Shown here: positions 34,732 to 48,315 of the stretch, piece after piece
How the letters are laid out: the number at the start of each line of letters is the position of its first letter
How positions within the stretch are numbered: position 1 is the first letter of the stretch
NCBI RefSeq assembly: GCF_036785885.1
Contig: NC_092310.1
Location: forward strand, 3,348,001-3,412,000
Direction of reading: 5' to 3'
DNA from: Coffea arabica
Taxonomy: Eukaryota > Streptophyta > Magnoliopsida > Gentianales > Rubiaceae
Length of the DNA stretch: 64,000 nt
Made by a program: the position numbers and the translations under genes
The notes under the pieces: model-generated
Told to the model about the DNA's origin: nothing
Seen by the model: the letters and a program-made list of their open reading frames with translations, nothing else
Database searches by the model: none

Positions 34732-37700
34732 TGTGGCACCCCCACTTCTCCCTAAGGCGAACCAAAGGGTATCCACGGGACGCCTGCCTAGCTCTCGCCA
34801 GGACTCAAGCAATTCCATTTCAACTTATAGCCGGACCACACAATACAAGCCAATAACTTAGATACAATAAATATGGAAGCGTTCAAGCTTAATAATCGTC
34901 ATCCATTATTCAATTCACACGTCGGTATACAAAATACATTTCGCCCCAAAAGTTACATTTCCATACCCAAAAGTACAATCCAAAACCAAAGGCATAACCA
35001 AGAGTAATAGCAAACCCTAAACAAAAGTACATCAGGAGGGTTTCTCCATTTCACCTCCGAGTTCAAACCTGTTAAGGAAAACAAATCTATAGGGTGAGAA
35101 AAACGCTCGTGAGGCTAAGAACACACATGCAGGCACACAGCTCAGGTAACAAACCCAATTTACAATTCAAGTAATAATTTGAAAGCAATTAATAATGCCA
35201 ACAAAATGTAACAAAAAACAATTCAAGGATATAGTAGCTCTCAGGAGCTAAGTTCCACATTTTGCCGATGTCATTCGTATATCTCCCCGTGATGACTCTC
35301 CGTCAACCGGGTTGATATTTTCATATCCGTAGTTCACCACTTACTTCTCATCCGTCCACCATACACCTCTTCGGGCCCGCACAACATTTATAAGGCGATA
35401 CTACACAAGTATGCCAAGCGAGATCTCTCAATAGATCAAACTTATCCTGTGAATCTCATGGCTCACCGAGGTTTTCGACCAAGCCCATGCCGGCTCAAGT
35501 TCCAAGGTCGGCCTATGAGTTTGGGCGTCCCCTGTGTATCATGTAAGTGTCGAGGAAATTCACTCCAACGACGTATGCAATCATAGCATACTATGTCATG
35601 TATTCAGGTATTTGACAGGTTTAAGCAGTATTTCAAGTCATGTAAACCAGGTAAATCATATTAAGTATGAATCATTTGTTTCAAATGAGAACGAGTGCGA
35701 TAAAGTACACACTCGACTCCATTTTCAAAGAATCAAGTAGGCTAAGCATGTAATCAAGACCATAGAGTTCAAGTAGTCAAACACTTGACACTCACCAAGA
35801 TATGCAAGCAAGTAGGTTGGATTGAGAGTTCAAACTTCCACGGTAGGGTCCTCTTGGAGGTTCTCGTGCGTGCCTGAACATTGAATAGTAGACAATTACT
35901 ATAGGTCCCCATGTGGTGTGAAAGGTTGAACACGAGTAGGGTTCGGAAGTATTTTGAAATTTCGTTTAAACTTGTCTTTGAAGTTGGATTCTCGAAAAGG
36001 TACGAGACTCGAGTAATATCGGATTTTTATTTTTAAAATCATTGGATGGAAACGAGTACGTGCGAAATGATTGCAAAACGAACGATCGAAATCGGAAAGG
36101 GGATGGCCACGTCACAATCCGGACGGAACCTGGCCGGATATCCGGCCGGATTTCTGGCCGGATTAGAGGCAGTGGCTAACCTCCCTTTTTTTTCAAATTT
36201 CACCACCAATCCGGCCGATAATCCGGCCAGAAACTGGCCGGATTCAAGGCCGGATTCTGGTAGAATAGTTCCCACGCGAATTTCCTTTGAAATTTCAGAA
36301 TTTTTCGATTTTTTGTCAAATTTTTGAAAAATCATAACTTCTTTTCTACTAGTCAAAAATTAATAAACTTGGTACCGTTGGAATCGTTTTTGAAAGTACT
36401 AAAAGTTACTAGAAGACACTGTTCCATGAATCTAAATGGAAGGTATTCAAAAATGAGTTTCAAGTTGCTGTCCCAGATCACCCAGGATTGAGCCGGGGTT
36501 GGTTTTTCGCTAACTTTGGAAATTCGGAAGAATTCACTCGTTGCAAACCAGCCCTTGAAATTTATAGCTCAATTAGAGGTGCAAGTAAGGTTTAGGGCAG
36601 AATAAACGGATCGAGAATTGGAGTTTCAAGCACCAAGATATGGTAGCTCAAAGTTGGGAAAAATTCAAGACTGTTACAAAATTTCCAGATTTGGTTCCGA
36701 CTTTGGACCTTTTGTTAAGTGTCGAAACGGACTTGAATTGACACCAAATTTTGCAGTATGGTACTCCAATATGAAGGGTATTTCTCTATCAAATTTCGTG
36801 GAAAAATACCTTCGGGAAGGTGGTTAACCAATCAACCAAAGTTTGGAAAAATTCTCAAGGCAATCTGCCCTTAATCCTTTTCTTCCCAAATCCAATCGTT
36901 TGGCTAAGAAAATCCTCCAATCATGGTTCATATGTGAAAGGAAAGTTTAAGAAACATTCATGGTACATTTGGTAGGTGTTTAGTATCAAGAAATTCATTT
37001 AGTAAGACCACCACAAATGTCACGTCAAATCTGTCCAAATCCAAGGCTTTCAAGAACAAAACAGTCACCGTATCTTGATCATAACTCACTCAATTTAACT
37101 CGGATTTGAGCATGGTTGATAGTGTTAGAAAATACATGCATAGGGTTATAATTTCACAGAAGAAATCGTTTTAAGTTTCAGCATGCAACTAGCTTGAAAT
37201 TAAGCCTAAAGTTGCAGCATCATCAAATCATTTCGGCAGAACGGCGAAACAGGGCAGCTGAATTCAGATGAGTGGTGCGGTTCACACACATGGAACCAGA
37301 ATGTACATTATATACCGTTGGAAATATGGGAATGTCTAGTTTCAAATGCAGCTAACGGCACTTGATTTCGACGTCGGAGTACGGAGTTATGGACGAAATA
37401 CGAACACTGGTCTGGATTACGACGAAACTGTTTTCCAGATTACTAGCTTTGGGAATAAATTCGTTTGACCAACCAAAACTCAGTATTTTTCAATGAAAAT
37501 TTTTACACAACTACTACAACATATAAACAACACAATCAAGCCATTAAATCCTCAAATTTCTGCATTAAAGTGACCGAACAGAGCAGGGGTAAAATGGAAA
37601 CTTTTTGCTTCAAGAGCTCAATGAAGTTTCTGGCGATAATGCACCTTTAATCTACTCCCTTAAACACTAATTCAACAATAAAACCATCATCAAACATCAT

Positions 37701-38673
37701 CACAGCCATCAACTCAAAGTGGGAGTTCATAGAGCCCACATTTAACAATTTCTAACAATAATAAGCTACCCATAAGCATAATCAAGCTCTTAAGTGTGAG
37801 TTGGCCTTCAATGAACAAGATTTGAAGAGTGGATCATGGTTACCTTACTTGTGTGCTAAAAGGTCAGATTTTGGTGTCCAAAAGCTCCAAGAAAAACCGT
37901 GAATGTGCAGCTCCTTCTTTGTCCAAGTGCTTGTCCAAGTGAAGAGCTAAGTGTGTGTGAAGTTTTGGTTGAATTTGGTGGAGTTTGTAGAGGAAATGGT
38001 GGAAGTTTTCGGTTGCTCTTTGCTGCAGTTGCTAGCCGTCCATGAAGCTTGCAGATATGAATGTTAGTCTGATTCCTTTTTGCGTACAAAGAACGCCGAC
38101 CGTCTAATATTTTAAGTACGTAAAATTTAATTGCAACTAGTGCCCTACTCGCGCGTTTTGTGTTCAATTTCCCTTAAGTTTGTTGCACTAGTGCACTAAA
38201 CCTCTAGGGCACTTACATTCATATAAATATTATTCATTCTTAATTGTCCCAAAATAATTGTCCAAAGTCCCTCAATTAAGCGCGCACATGAAAATACGTA
38301 TTTCCAATTTATGCGCAATAAAATGAAACCTTCGAGAAATTCTTATAACGATCGTACCACAAGCTATCACTTGTGTGCTTAAACCTAAAGTTGTCTATTT
38401 TAGGACCATTGTATATGTCTCAAATTTTTGAACTTATTGTACTCCCAATTGGCCAAAGTTTTCAGACACGTTTTCACTTTTCACTAATCAGGCTTTTTTT
38501 TAAAAAAAATAATTTTTGAAATGAAATACTTTAAAAATATAACGATACTATAAATCATGTACTTAGGTCCAATAAGGCTTAAAAAAATATTATTCGTGAC
38601 AAAAATCCAAATAAATAATTAATTTAGCCAAAATTAGGGATTTTTAAAATAATAGAATTTTCGAGTCCTCACA
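34732..38673. mobile_element. Large solo LTR in the LINE 5' leader
   Basis: 3942 bp beginning TGTGGCACCCCCAC and ending CCTCACA, with AAATC on both sides (34727-34731 and 38674-38678). It shares CTAAG(G/A)CGAACCAAAGGGT and GAGTGCGATAAAGTACA with the element at 42633, so both are one family. No primer-binding site, coding sequence or second LTR is present, which fits a solo LTR of a large-LTR Ty3/gypsy lineage (lineage is inference). Segment 36120-36255 is packed with GGCCGGAT/ATCCGGCC motifs in both orientations. Confidence 0.8.
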
Positions 38674-39120
38674 AAATCCCCCTTTTGTCGGTGTTCATAC
38701 TTTTCATACGTTTCGCACTTTTCCCAACAAAATTCAAAATCCTGATCTATCAGCTCTTGGCGCCATGAGTAACAACCTTCCATTAATAGAAACTTAACGA
38801 TTCCTTCCTTCCATTAATGGAAACGTACCGATCTCAGCATTTCTTCTGGAATAAGCTTTGGATGCTCTAATGATGGCAGCCAGATCAATCGTTCTCTTTT
38901 AGTTTCGTTTTGAATAAAAAGCAGTCGTTGCTGATTTTATTTCTTTTGCTTCAAGTTTTATCCAGTAGAGCTAGGTTCGTGTTTAATTTCGTTCTGTGTG
39001 TTTTGATTGTTTGTTTCAGGACTGGTTGGTACTGGTATTTGTTGGCGACATTGAAGGACGCTGAATAGCTCCTGGCCTGGCCTACTCTGGAAGCTTCCTG
39101 TGATTTCCAGTGAGAGGTCT

Positions 39121-39800
39121 ATGGGAAGGACAATGGAAGGTATCGAGGAGGTTTTACGCAGATTCAGGTTGTCAGAAAAGGAAAGAGTATGAGTCCAGTT
39201 AGAGGAGGGGGAAGTGGCAACATGTGTATTAGAATGTAAGCAAAGTTTAATAGGTAAAGTATGGGGAAATTAACCGGCTCACATAGGTGGAGTTAAGAGC
39301 TTTGTGCACAGTATGTGATCTCGGGTGAAGCACTTAAAAATAGTGGAGATTGGGCGTAATATGTTTCAGTTTATATTTGATAAGGAATAGGATATAGAGG
39401 TGGTGTTGAACAGGAGGCCATGGATCTATGATGGACAGCCTTTAGTGTTGTTGCGATGGGAACTTGGATTGGAGGAAAATGAGGAAATGCTACGTAAAAC
39501 CTTAATCTGTGTGCAGATCTGGAACATACCTTTGCATTGGGCAACAAAGGAAGCTGGTAGGAAGATTGGGAGTATATTCCAACAGGTGAAGGAGGTGATT
39601 ATTCCACAGAATGGAGGTAAGGAAGGTAAACACCTAAAGGTTCTAGTTGAAATTGATCTTTCCACCCCCTACCTAGAGGTGTTATGGTAAACAGTAATGG
39701 TATTAAGAGATGGATTGAATTCAAATATGAGAAGTGTCCAGATTTTTGTTTTGGTTGCGGTTTAATTGGTCATGGTTAAAGGATTTGTAGCAAAAGAGGA
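39121..39800 (+). pseudogene. LINE ORF1 (DUF4283/zinc-knuckle gag-like), broken
   Basis: ORF1 proteins of plant L1 bind element RNA. From MGRTMEGIEEVLRRF the translation matches DUF4283, with LNRRPWIYDGQPLVLLRWEL, IWNIPLHWATKEAGRKIGS and VKEVIIPQNGGKEGKHLKVL. After a frameshift near 39670 it continues to a knuckle remnant CPDFCFGCGLIGH whose last part is split by a stop. In-frame stops also occur near 39190, 39270 and 39390. The next 840 bp to ORF2 encode only a Gly/Glu/Lys-rich low-complexity tail. Confidence 0.82.
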
Positions 39801-40643
39801 TTGGATACTGAAAAGGCATCACAATATGGGAACTAGCTGAGAGCTAGTTACCCTAGAAGTCCTAACAGGAGGAACAGGTCTGAAAATAGGAATGAGGATA
39901 GGGGAGAGGAAGGGAGCCATAATCATGATAGTAGGGAAGTGAGGAGGGAGGGGGAACAATTTTTACTAACATACACTGATGATTTCCATAAGAAGGAGGA
40001 TCTCAAGCACACTGTCTAGGTGGAGTTGATTGGCGACAGTGGAGCATTGATGGGGGGTAGAGAGGGGATGAAGAGGGGATCTGCTGAGATTGGGGAGGGG
40101 AGAGGGAAAGGTAAACAGGGAGAGGATGGATTAGACAAGGAAGGGACAAGGATTATTGAGGTAAGGAAGGGTGATGGGAGGAAAGAGAGGCAAGGAGTAT
40201 AGTAGGAGAAGGAATGCTCAGAAGTAGGGGTAGGGGACTTAGCTGATTTGATGTGGATTGATGGAGTAAGGGGTAAGGGAGGTGAGGATAGTGCTGTGAT
40301 AAAGGGAACAGGAGGGAAGGAAGAAGAACTGGTAACTAAGGGAGAGGAGGAGAGAGGAAAGGGGGTAAGCAGAGAGGAAGACCAAAAGGGAACCATTCTG
40401 TAAGCAAGAGTTGGAGAAGGCTGGTATTGGAGGTAAGTAAAAGGAAGCCACTGATTGAGGCAAACAGTGAGCTTACTGACAATAAGAAGGGGAAAAGGAA
40501 GGTAGGAGCTTTGGGAAGCGAGGGGGAATGGACTTAGCAGAGAAGGAAAACTGGAAAAGAGCTAGAACTAAGAGTGGATCCTGTGATTGGATGGAAGTAG
40601 CTGAGGGATTGGAGTCCTCCATTAACAGGACTCCAACAATCAA

Positions 40644-42632
40644 ATGAAGGCTGTGGTGTGGAACTGTCGAGGTGTTGAAAGCCCCTTGACAGTTCCCCAA
40701 CTGAGGGAGGTCGTGAGACTCCTCTCCTTCTTTAGTATTCTTATCAGAAATAAAAAAGAAAAAAGTTACCTGAATAGTGTGATGCAATGGATTAGGTTTG
40801 ACAAGGTATTTGTGTTTGATCTAGTTGGCAGGGCAAGGGGTTTGGTTGTGATTTGAAAGTAGGAACTGAGGGTGAAAAGGATGTTATTTACCAGTTTCAC
40901 CATAGAACTGCTAATAGAGGACACAGAATTTGGTTTTGATTGGTGGTGCATATGTGTATATGCCAGTTCAGATGTAGGAATCAGGAAAGAACAGTGGAAT
41001 GTAATTCACAGAAGAAGTGCTATATAGGGGGAGCATTGGGCAATCATGGGAGATCTGAATGACATTACTTCTAATAGGGAAAAGTGGGTAGGTAATCTGA
41101 GAGCTGAGGTGAGGTGCCAAGATTTTAACTCCTTCATCAACAACAATGAACTAGTGGACATTGGTTTTGAGGAAGTTCCTTGGACATGGTGTCATAACTG
41201 GGGGAATGAAGGAGAGGTAAAAGAGAGGTTCGATAAGATTCTAGGAACAAAGGAATGGATACGGAAGATAGATAAGGCAAAGTGTTTGCATGTGGGAACT
41301 AAGGCTTCAGATCACTGCATGTTGGTGTTGGATACAAATCCAGGGGGGAGGAAGTGTAAGAAAAGGTTTATGTTTGACAGAAGATGGTTACTGAATAAGG
41401 ATGTAAAGGAGGTAGTGGGGAGAGCTTGGGGAGAGCACCAACAAGGATCCAGGCTATATACGGTTCAGTGTAAAATAAAAAAAGTAAGAATGAATCTCCT
41501 GAGCTGGAGTAGAAAAAGCTTCAGTAACTCTAAGAAATTGATAGAGCAGGTTAAAAATGAAATAGAGAAGGTTAAGTTGAATAAGCTAAGTGGCTTTAGG
41601 ATTAAACTATTGGGGTTGAAGAGGAAACTGGCTAATGCCTATAAAAAGGAGGAATTATTTTGGAGCCAGAAGGTAAGGCTAAAATGGTTAAAGGAAGGGG
41701 ACAAAAACACTGGTTATTTTCATACTACTGTGGTTGGTAGGAGGAAAGCAAATAGGCTTAGAGCATTGAAAAGAAGGAATGGGGACTGGTGTAGAAGTGC
41801 GGAGGAATCTAGGGAAGAGATTTTAGACTACTTTGAGCAAATTTTCACTTCAGATATCCTAAGGAATTTGCTGAAGTGTTGCAAGAAATCCCACAGACTA
41901 TCTCAGCTGAGATGAACAGGAAGCTAACCAAGGAAGTCTCAGAACAGGAGATCTATCAGGCAGTGTTTTCAATGCAACCAAACAAATCTCCTGAACCAGA
42001 CGGTATGTCTCCTTGTTTCTTCCAAAAGTTTTGGCAAATTGTTAAGTCTGATATTGTTCCAACTGTCCAAAGTTTCTTTCATTCTGGTTTCCTTTTGAAA
42101 TCTATTAATAAGACTCTGATCAGTCTGATTCCTAAACTTGATTCCCCTACTTTAGTCACAGAGTACAGATCTATTAGCTTGTGTAATGTTTCATATGAAA
42201 TCATTGCTAAAGTGCTAACTAACAGATTTAAAAATGTCCTGAAACATTGCATTAGTGCTTCTCAGTCTGCCTTTGTTCCAGGCAGGCAGATTCTGGACAA
42301 TGTGTTGATTGCTCATGAAAGTGTTCATTTTTAAAAAAATAAAAGGATTGGAGGGGATGGTTATATGGTTGTCAAGTTAGATATGTCCAAAGCTTATGAT
42401 AGAGTGGAATGAGTGTTTCTAGCTAAATGGGATTCTATCCTAGGTGGATTCAATGGATTATGGAATGTATTACTAGTGTGACATATTCTGTAAACATTAA
42501 TGGGAAAAAAACTGGTTTCATTAGACCTACTAGGGGTCTAAGACAGGGGGATCCATTGTCTCCTTACCTTTTTTTTGATCTGTGCTGAAGGATTCTCATC
42601 TCTGATCAAACAAGCTAACAGTCAAGGCAATC
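40644..42632 (+). pseudogene. LINE ORF2, 5' part: endonuclease and start of reverse transcriptase
   Basis: Starts MKAVVWNCRG, the classic start of the plant L1 endonuclease, and keeps MGDLNDITSN (from 41046) and SDHCMLVLD (about 41310), the metal-binding and catalytic motifs of the EEP fold that nicks target DNA. The long linker RLKWLKEGDKNTGYFH precedes the RT. RT motifs QPNKSPEPDGMSPCFFQ, EYRSISLCNVSYEIIAKVL and SAFVPGRQILDNVLIAHE follow. Stops at about 40856 and 41023, a frameshift near 41860 and more stops after 42334 inactivate it. It is interrupted at 42633 by a solo LTR. Confidence 0.85.
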
Positions 42633-45600
42633 TGTGACGACCCCACCTCCCCCTAAGACGAACCAAAGGGTTCGGCAGACCGCCTTCCCAACTCTCACCA
42701 GGGCTCACTCACATATCACTTTAAGAGCAAGTAAAGATGTGCCAATCAAACTTAACATATATACAATCATTAACACAGATATACAATCCTCAAGGTTAAG
42801 TACAAAATTTTAGGATCCAATCAATTACTAATACTATCACTATTACACAACAAAAGTTCTAATCAAAAGTTTAATCTTCCTCTAATCATTCATCCTTGCT
42901 CTCAAACCCTGTAAGGAAAACAAATGTAATGAAATAGAGGGGTGACCTAAAGTTCAGTGAGGTTCCTATACACATAACCAAGCAATTAAAACAAGAACAT
43001 TATTCATTTAATAATAATCAATCGAGAAACATTCACAATATAAAAATAATGAAAACACACTCATTAAAAGGATACATGTTCACGTAGAGTCCTTCGTTCC
43101 ATCATTCATTTATTCAGCCCATCATTCTCCCACATTCCATCATTCATTTTTTTCCTTATAACTTTAACATCTCATTTCATTCATTTCATTTCCCATCACT
43201 AACCAATTCACTGACCAGTTCTCCACCAACTTTCGTGGTCATACTCGAATATATCAAAACACTGTCCCAAGATCACCAGTAGCCCGACCGAGTCTACTTC
43301 TGGATTGAGTCAACTGGCAACGAAGGGCAAGTGCCCAATTCAGCCAAAAGGCTTACATTCATGCACAAGTAGTATTCAATCATTGAAAATTCACTTTTTG
43401 GCTTGGGTCGAGTGCGATAAAGTACATATTCGCCCATCGAAAATCTATTTAACAATCATTAGAAAGCATTTAACATTCAAACAATCACTCATAGATATTC
43501 ATATAGTCACTTATTGCATAAACATGCAAGGAACACTCATCCTAAACAAGTCACGTTTTATCAAAATTCATTTCAGGGCCGGCACCTTGGCCACTCTCGT
43601 AATCTGCAGTCAAATATTGTCCACAAAGAGCCAATCATACACGAGTGCAAGTTGCATAACTTATATTTCTATATCAAAGGAAAAGGTATGAAAAGTATAG
43701 TAAGTCATATAGGCAATTGCACACATAATTTGTAAAAGAAAATGATCAAAACGGTTAAATTCAAAGCCAATATGTGCAACTAAAACCCATGTTTTGAATA
43801 CTTGTTTAGAATGTTAGAAATCAGATTTAGAACACTTGAGAAGTACATGTTAAGTTGGACCAAAAAAATGAAAAACAAGAGAAAGGCAACGAAAAACAAT
43901 GAAGATGGCAGCTTTGCCATCTTTTGGTGTTTTGGTCACAACTGAAGCTACATTTATCGGATTGAGGCAAATTTTATGGAGTTTCAAAGTTAAGATCTAG
44001 ACCTACATTTTCTGTAGAGATAACAACATCCAGTTCTCGCATTTTCAGGGTAAAAAATGGACTGTCAGAATCACATGAAAAATAGGTCAGTGTGATAAAG
44101 TACACACTCACCTATCGAAAATCTATTGAACAATCATTATAAAGCATTTAACATTCAAACAATCACTCACAGATATTCACATAGTCACTTATTGCATAAA
44201 CATGCAAGAAACACTCACCCTAAACAAGTCATGTTTTATCAAAATTCAGTTCAGGGCCGGCACCTTGGCCACTCTCGAAATCTGCAGTCAAATATTGTCC
44301 ACAAAGAGCCAATCATACACGAGTGTAAGCTGCATAACTTATATTTCTATATCAAAGGAAAAGGCATGAAAAGTATAGTAAGTTATATAGGCAATGTGCA
44401 CACATAATTTGTAAAAAAAAAATGAGCAAAGCGGTGAAGTTCAAAGCCAATATGTGCAACTAAAATCCATGTTTTGAATACTTGTTTAGAATGTTAGAAA
44501 TCAGATTTAGAACACTTGAGAAGTACATGTTAAGTCGGACCAAGGAAATGGAAAACAAGAGAAAGGCAACGAAAAATAATGAAGATGGCAGTTTTGCCAT
44601 CCTTTGGTGTTTTGATCACAACTGAAGCTATACTTATCGGATTGAGGTAAATTTTATGGAGTTTCGAAGCTAAGATTTTAGACCTACATTTTCTGTGAGA
44701 CATCAATACCCAATTCTTGCATTTCTAGGGTAAAAATGGATGGTTAGAAGCACATGAAAAACAGGTCAGGAAAATTAGAATTTTTTGCGCAATCAGGAGT
44801 TCTCTAGCCAAATCATAAGCTAAAATGATCCAATTAATCTGAAATTTTGCAGGTAGAAAGTTAACTTAAATCCCTATAATTTTCATGTTTTATCCAAAAG
44901 CTGATTCAGTTTAAAACATGGAGAAATTCACAGCCCAAATTGATTCCAAAAACAGGGTAGAACTAACATTCACCACCAAATGCTGGAATTTTGCATATCA
45001 ATCCTAAAACTACTCATCAAAGCTGGAAATTGCTTGACAAAGCTGAAATTTCATCTTTTAAGGCTAAATATCACAATCAAACCACTAATCATCTTACAAA
45101 TTTCATATCCAATCTCTCTACCAACATTGGATAGCTAAACAACATAATCAAGGCTAAAAAATTACCAAACCCTAGCTGAAATTTCATAATCAACACCAAA
45201 ACTAGAGTATCATTCAATATATTTCAAGATTCAAAACTTCTACTCCACATTTTGCTAAATTAGAAAGAAAAAGGAAGTTTTAGACTTATACCTTCCAAAA
45301 CACTTGAAGAAAGTGAAGAACCAAGCTATTTCTTTCCAAACAATTCCACAACAAGCTTCCTTAGTTCCTTGGTGCTAGTTTAATCGGTTTAGTTTTGTAG
45401 TTTCAACTCAAACAAGGCAAGATTCAAGGTTTGTAGTTAGTGGTTTCCTCTCTTTTTTTCTCTCCCAATTTTTGGCCAACACAAGAAGGCAATGAAGAAA
45501 AATGAACCAAGAAGAAAGATAAGAAGAAAGAAAACTCATTTGGTCAACCAACTCTTGGATCTTTGACACTTGTCAAAGCCAAGTTTTCTCTCTTTTTTTT

Positions 45601-46111
45601 TTCTTTCCTTTTCCTTAGTCAACAAAGATGGCTGGATTAAAGGGTAATTTATGAAGGATTATGTGAAATAAAAACAAGAAGATTAGGGTAAGAAAGTAGT
45701 GGTCAAGTGGTGTACTCGATCGGTAGCAAACGGTGCACGTCGGTTCAAGTCGATTTTCCTTAACTCTCGCGTACTTGTGTTTTAACTTGTGATTCACTCA
45801 CTTATTATTAGCACTTCTAATCACACACTTTCTCCTACCTAATACTCACTCTTATCCATCAAATTTAGCACACATACCTTACCAAGTGATCACACTACCA
45901 AAATACACAAAAATTCTAATTTACCCTAACTATAAAACTAAGGTAAAACTCTTAATACTATCATTTATTATATCTATTGGGGGAATAAAATTAGTAGTAA
46001 AATGAATTATAAAGTAGTTTATTCAAAATAAAAGGGAATTTTAAGAAAATATAAGCAAATTTTCAAGTCGTCACACTCTCTCCCTCTTACACAAAAATCC
46101 GGGATGTCACA
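42633..46111. mobile_element. Large solo LTR inside the LINE reverse transcriptase
   Basis: 3479 bp beginning TGTGACGACCCC and ending GGGATGTCACA, inverted at the ends, with CAATC on both sides (42628-42632 and 46112-46116). Removing it rejoins the RT text on either side. It belongs to the same family as 34732-38673. Internally a segment of 678-bp period is duplicated (43416-44093 and 44094-44770). Confidence 0.85.
43416..44770. repeat. 678-bp tandem duplication within the solo LTR
   Basis: The two units share long blocks such as AAGCATTTAACATTCAAACA, AGGGCCGGCACCTTGGCCAC and AGAAATCAGATTTAGAACAC, with scattered substitutions. The sister LTR at 34732 has the unit's opening motif only once (35693-35715). 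The duplicated short frames at 43514 and 44126 are shadows of this repeat. Confidence 0.85.
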
Positions 46112-48239
46112 CAATCTGACAGGATTGAGAATTGCTAGAGGGGCTCCTTGTCTATCTAATTTATTTTTTGTAGATGATTCTCTAATTTTCTGCAAAGCAA
46201 GTGGAGGGGAGGCAGGCCAGCTAAGGAGGATCCTAGATGTGTACAGGAAGGCTTCAGGCCAGTTGATCAACATGGAGAAATCTTCTCTGTTTTTCAGCAG
46301 AAATGTGAGTCAAAGATAGAAGGTAGAGGTGATGAGTGTGTTGCGGGGAATGCAGCAGGTTTCACAAAGCAAATATCTAGGATTGCCATTGGTTATTGGT
46401 AGATCAAAGAGACAAGTTTTTTATTTTATAAGGCAAAAAACAATAACCAGGCTGAAAGGATGGAAGGAGAAACTGCTAAGTCCAGCTGGGAAAGAGGTGT
46501 TACTGAAAGCTGTCATTATGGCTTTGCCTACTTATGTCATGTCCTCCTGTCTCCTTCCAAAAGTATTGTGCAAGGAGATTTATTCTGAATGGCAAAGTAC
46601 TGGTGGGGGCAAAAGGAAAAGGAGAATAAGGTGCACTGGTTGAGCTAGAGTAAGATGACTGAGGTAAAGGCAGAAGGGGGCTGGGATTTAGGGAGCTACA
46701 TGAATTCAACCTGGCTTTGCTTGCAAAGCAGCTATGGAGAATTCTGATGAATCCCAACTTACTGATGAGTAAAATTCTGAAGGCCAGGTATTTTAAGGGG
46801 ACATCAATCTGAAGGACAAAGAGTCATGGTGCAGACTCATGGTGCTAGAAGAGTCTGTTGCAGGCAAAAAATGTACTGGAGGAGGGATTGAGAAAGCAGG
46901 TGGGAGATGGCAAATCTATAAATATATGGGACAATAGATGGATTCCAGGTACTGAGGATCGGAAAGTAAAAACAAGGAGGGGGGAGGGTATTGAGTTACA
47001 GAAAGTGAGTGATCTTATTAAGGGGGGAATGTGGGACAAGGAGGTGATTGCACAGGTTTTTGATAGGGAAGAAGGTAGGAAGATATTGAGTATTCTACTT
47101 AGTGAGGAGCCTAGGAAGGACAGAATATTCTGGGCATTTTCAAACACTGGTATGTATACTGTAAAGTCAAGATACAGGCTGGTAAAGAGAAAGAAAAGGA
47201 AGGATGGTGAAGAGTGGACAGAGGCAGGAACTAGTTATAGGAGGATAGGTGCAACTTAGAACTGGAACTTTCTCTGGGGGTTGAATGTGAAACATAAATT
47301 GAAGCATTTCATTTGGAAATGCTTGCATGGTATCCTCCCAGTAAATGCGGTACTAAAGGAAAGATGTTCAAAGGGAGACCATATGTGCAAAGGATGTGGG
47401 GAAGGTCCAGAAACTATTGAACACATGTTGTTCTTTTGCAGCATTGCAAAATTAATATGGAAAGTTGCACCTCTGAGCTAGGAGGGCCTAAAGGATTATA
47501 GGACAGGTTTTGGCACTGGTGGGAGGCACTGAAAGAAGCTGTAACCAAGGAGAAGGGTAATGAGCATATATGTTTAACAGTAAATCTGCTATGGCAAATC
47601 TAGAAGTCCAGAAATGACAAGCAATTTAATGATCATGGTAGGGATCTGTTGGTAGCAGCTAACAAAGCAGTGTTGGAGTGGCAGGAGTATCAGGAGGCTC
47701 AAGAGACTGAGGTGGAAGTTAGGGTCAGCAGCACGAAGAAGGAAAGGGAGTTGCATGGTTGGGAAAGACCACAGGAGGGTTGGATAAAGATGAACTCAGA
47801 TGCTGCTTTACACAGTAAGAAGGATAGAGCGGGCTGGGGAATGGTTGCGAGGGATTGGCAAGGGAAGGTGTTAGGAGCATGGGCTGTGCCATCTTTTAGC
47901 TGTTCGAACCCAAAACAAGAGGAAACATTGGCACTAAGAATGGCTATGAAGCTGGCAAAGCTGCAAGGATGGGAAAAGGTGGTGTTTGAGACAGATTGCT
48001 TACAAGTTGTGGAAGAGTTAAACAGGGAGGAAAATGATAGGATAGGGTCGGTAGTGGTTGATGATATTAGGAGTCTTAGAACTAGTTTTGATGAATGTTG
48101 TTTTACTTTCACTCGGAGAGTAAACAACTCTGTTAGCCATAAGCTTGCCAAAATGGCAGTTAGATTGGAAAACTTAGCTGAATGGAAGGATGACTTCCCA
48201 GCGTGTCTGCATGAACTTGTGCAGATAGACAGAGTGTAA
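46112..48239 (+). pseudogene. LINE ORF2, 3' part: RT end, zf-RVT and RNase H
   Basis: Continues the RT with ARGAPCLSNLFFVDDSLIFC; FVDD at 46167-46178 stands for the F/YADD catalytic box. SKYLGLPLVIGRSKRQV and PAGKEVLLKAVIMALPTYVM follow. The zinc-finger RVT domain spans about 46858-47480 (KHFIWKCLHGILPVN, CKGCGEGPETIEHMLFFC). The RNase H domain covers about 47775-48180 with WIKMNSDAA, QEETLALRMAM and ETDCLQVVEEL carrying acidic catalytic residues; it ends at TAA or TAG-type stop by 48239. Stops near 46319, 46641 and 47257 and a frame change before 47649 break it. Confidence 0.85.
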
Positions 48240-48315
48240 GGGCAGTTGCCCAGTCTTTTTGTAACTTGTTTCGGTTTATTAATGGAACGTTGACGTTTTG
48301 ACAAAAAAAAAAAAC

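Larger units (their letters stand above)
34659..48312 (+). mobile_element. L1-type LINE with two nested solo LTRs
   Basis: AACAAATAGGATTGGTT (17 bp) occurs at 34642-34658 and again at 48313-48329 right after an A-run (48302-48314), marking the target-site duplication; its first bases may belong to the A-tail. Between them, once the solo LTRs 34732-38673 and 42633-46111 and one copy each of their 5-bp duplications are discounted, lies about 6.2 kb of plant L1. It has a 5' leader, ORF1 (DUF4283 plus zinc knuckle) and ORF2 (endonuclease, reverse transcriptase, zf-RVT, RNase H). Many stops and frameshifts make it inactive. Confidence 0.88.

Noticed and set aside
36039..36356. Open frames on both strands with NPA/AGYPAG repeats
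   Set aside because: Produced by repeated GGCCGGAT motifs in a solo LTR.
40016..40463. Ser/Pro-rich minus-strand frames
   Set aside because: Antisense of the Gly/Glu/Lys-rich low-complexity tail of LINE ORF1.
47699..48304. 201-codon minus-strand frame
   Set aside because: Antisense shadow of the LINE RNase H domain, which reads convincingly on the plus strand.
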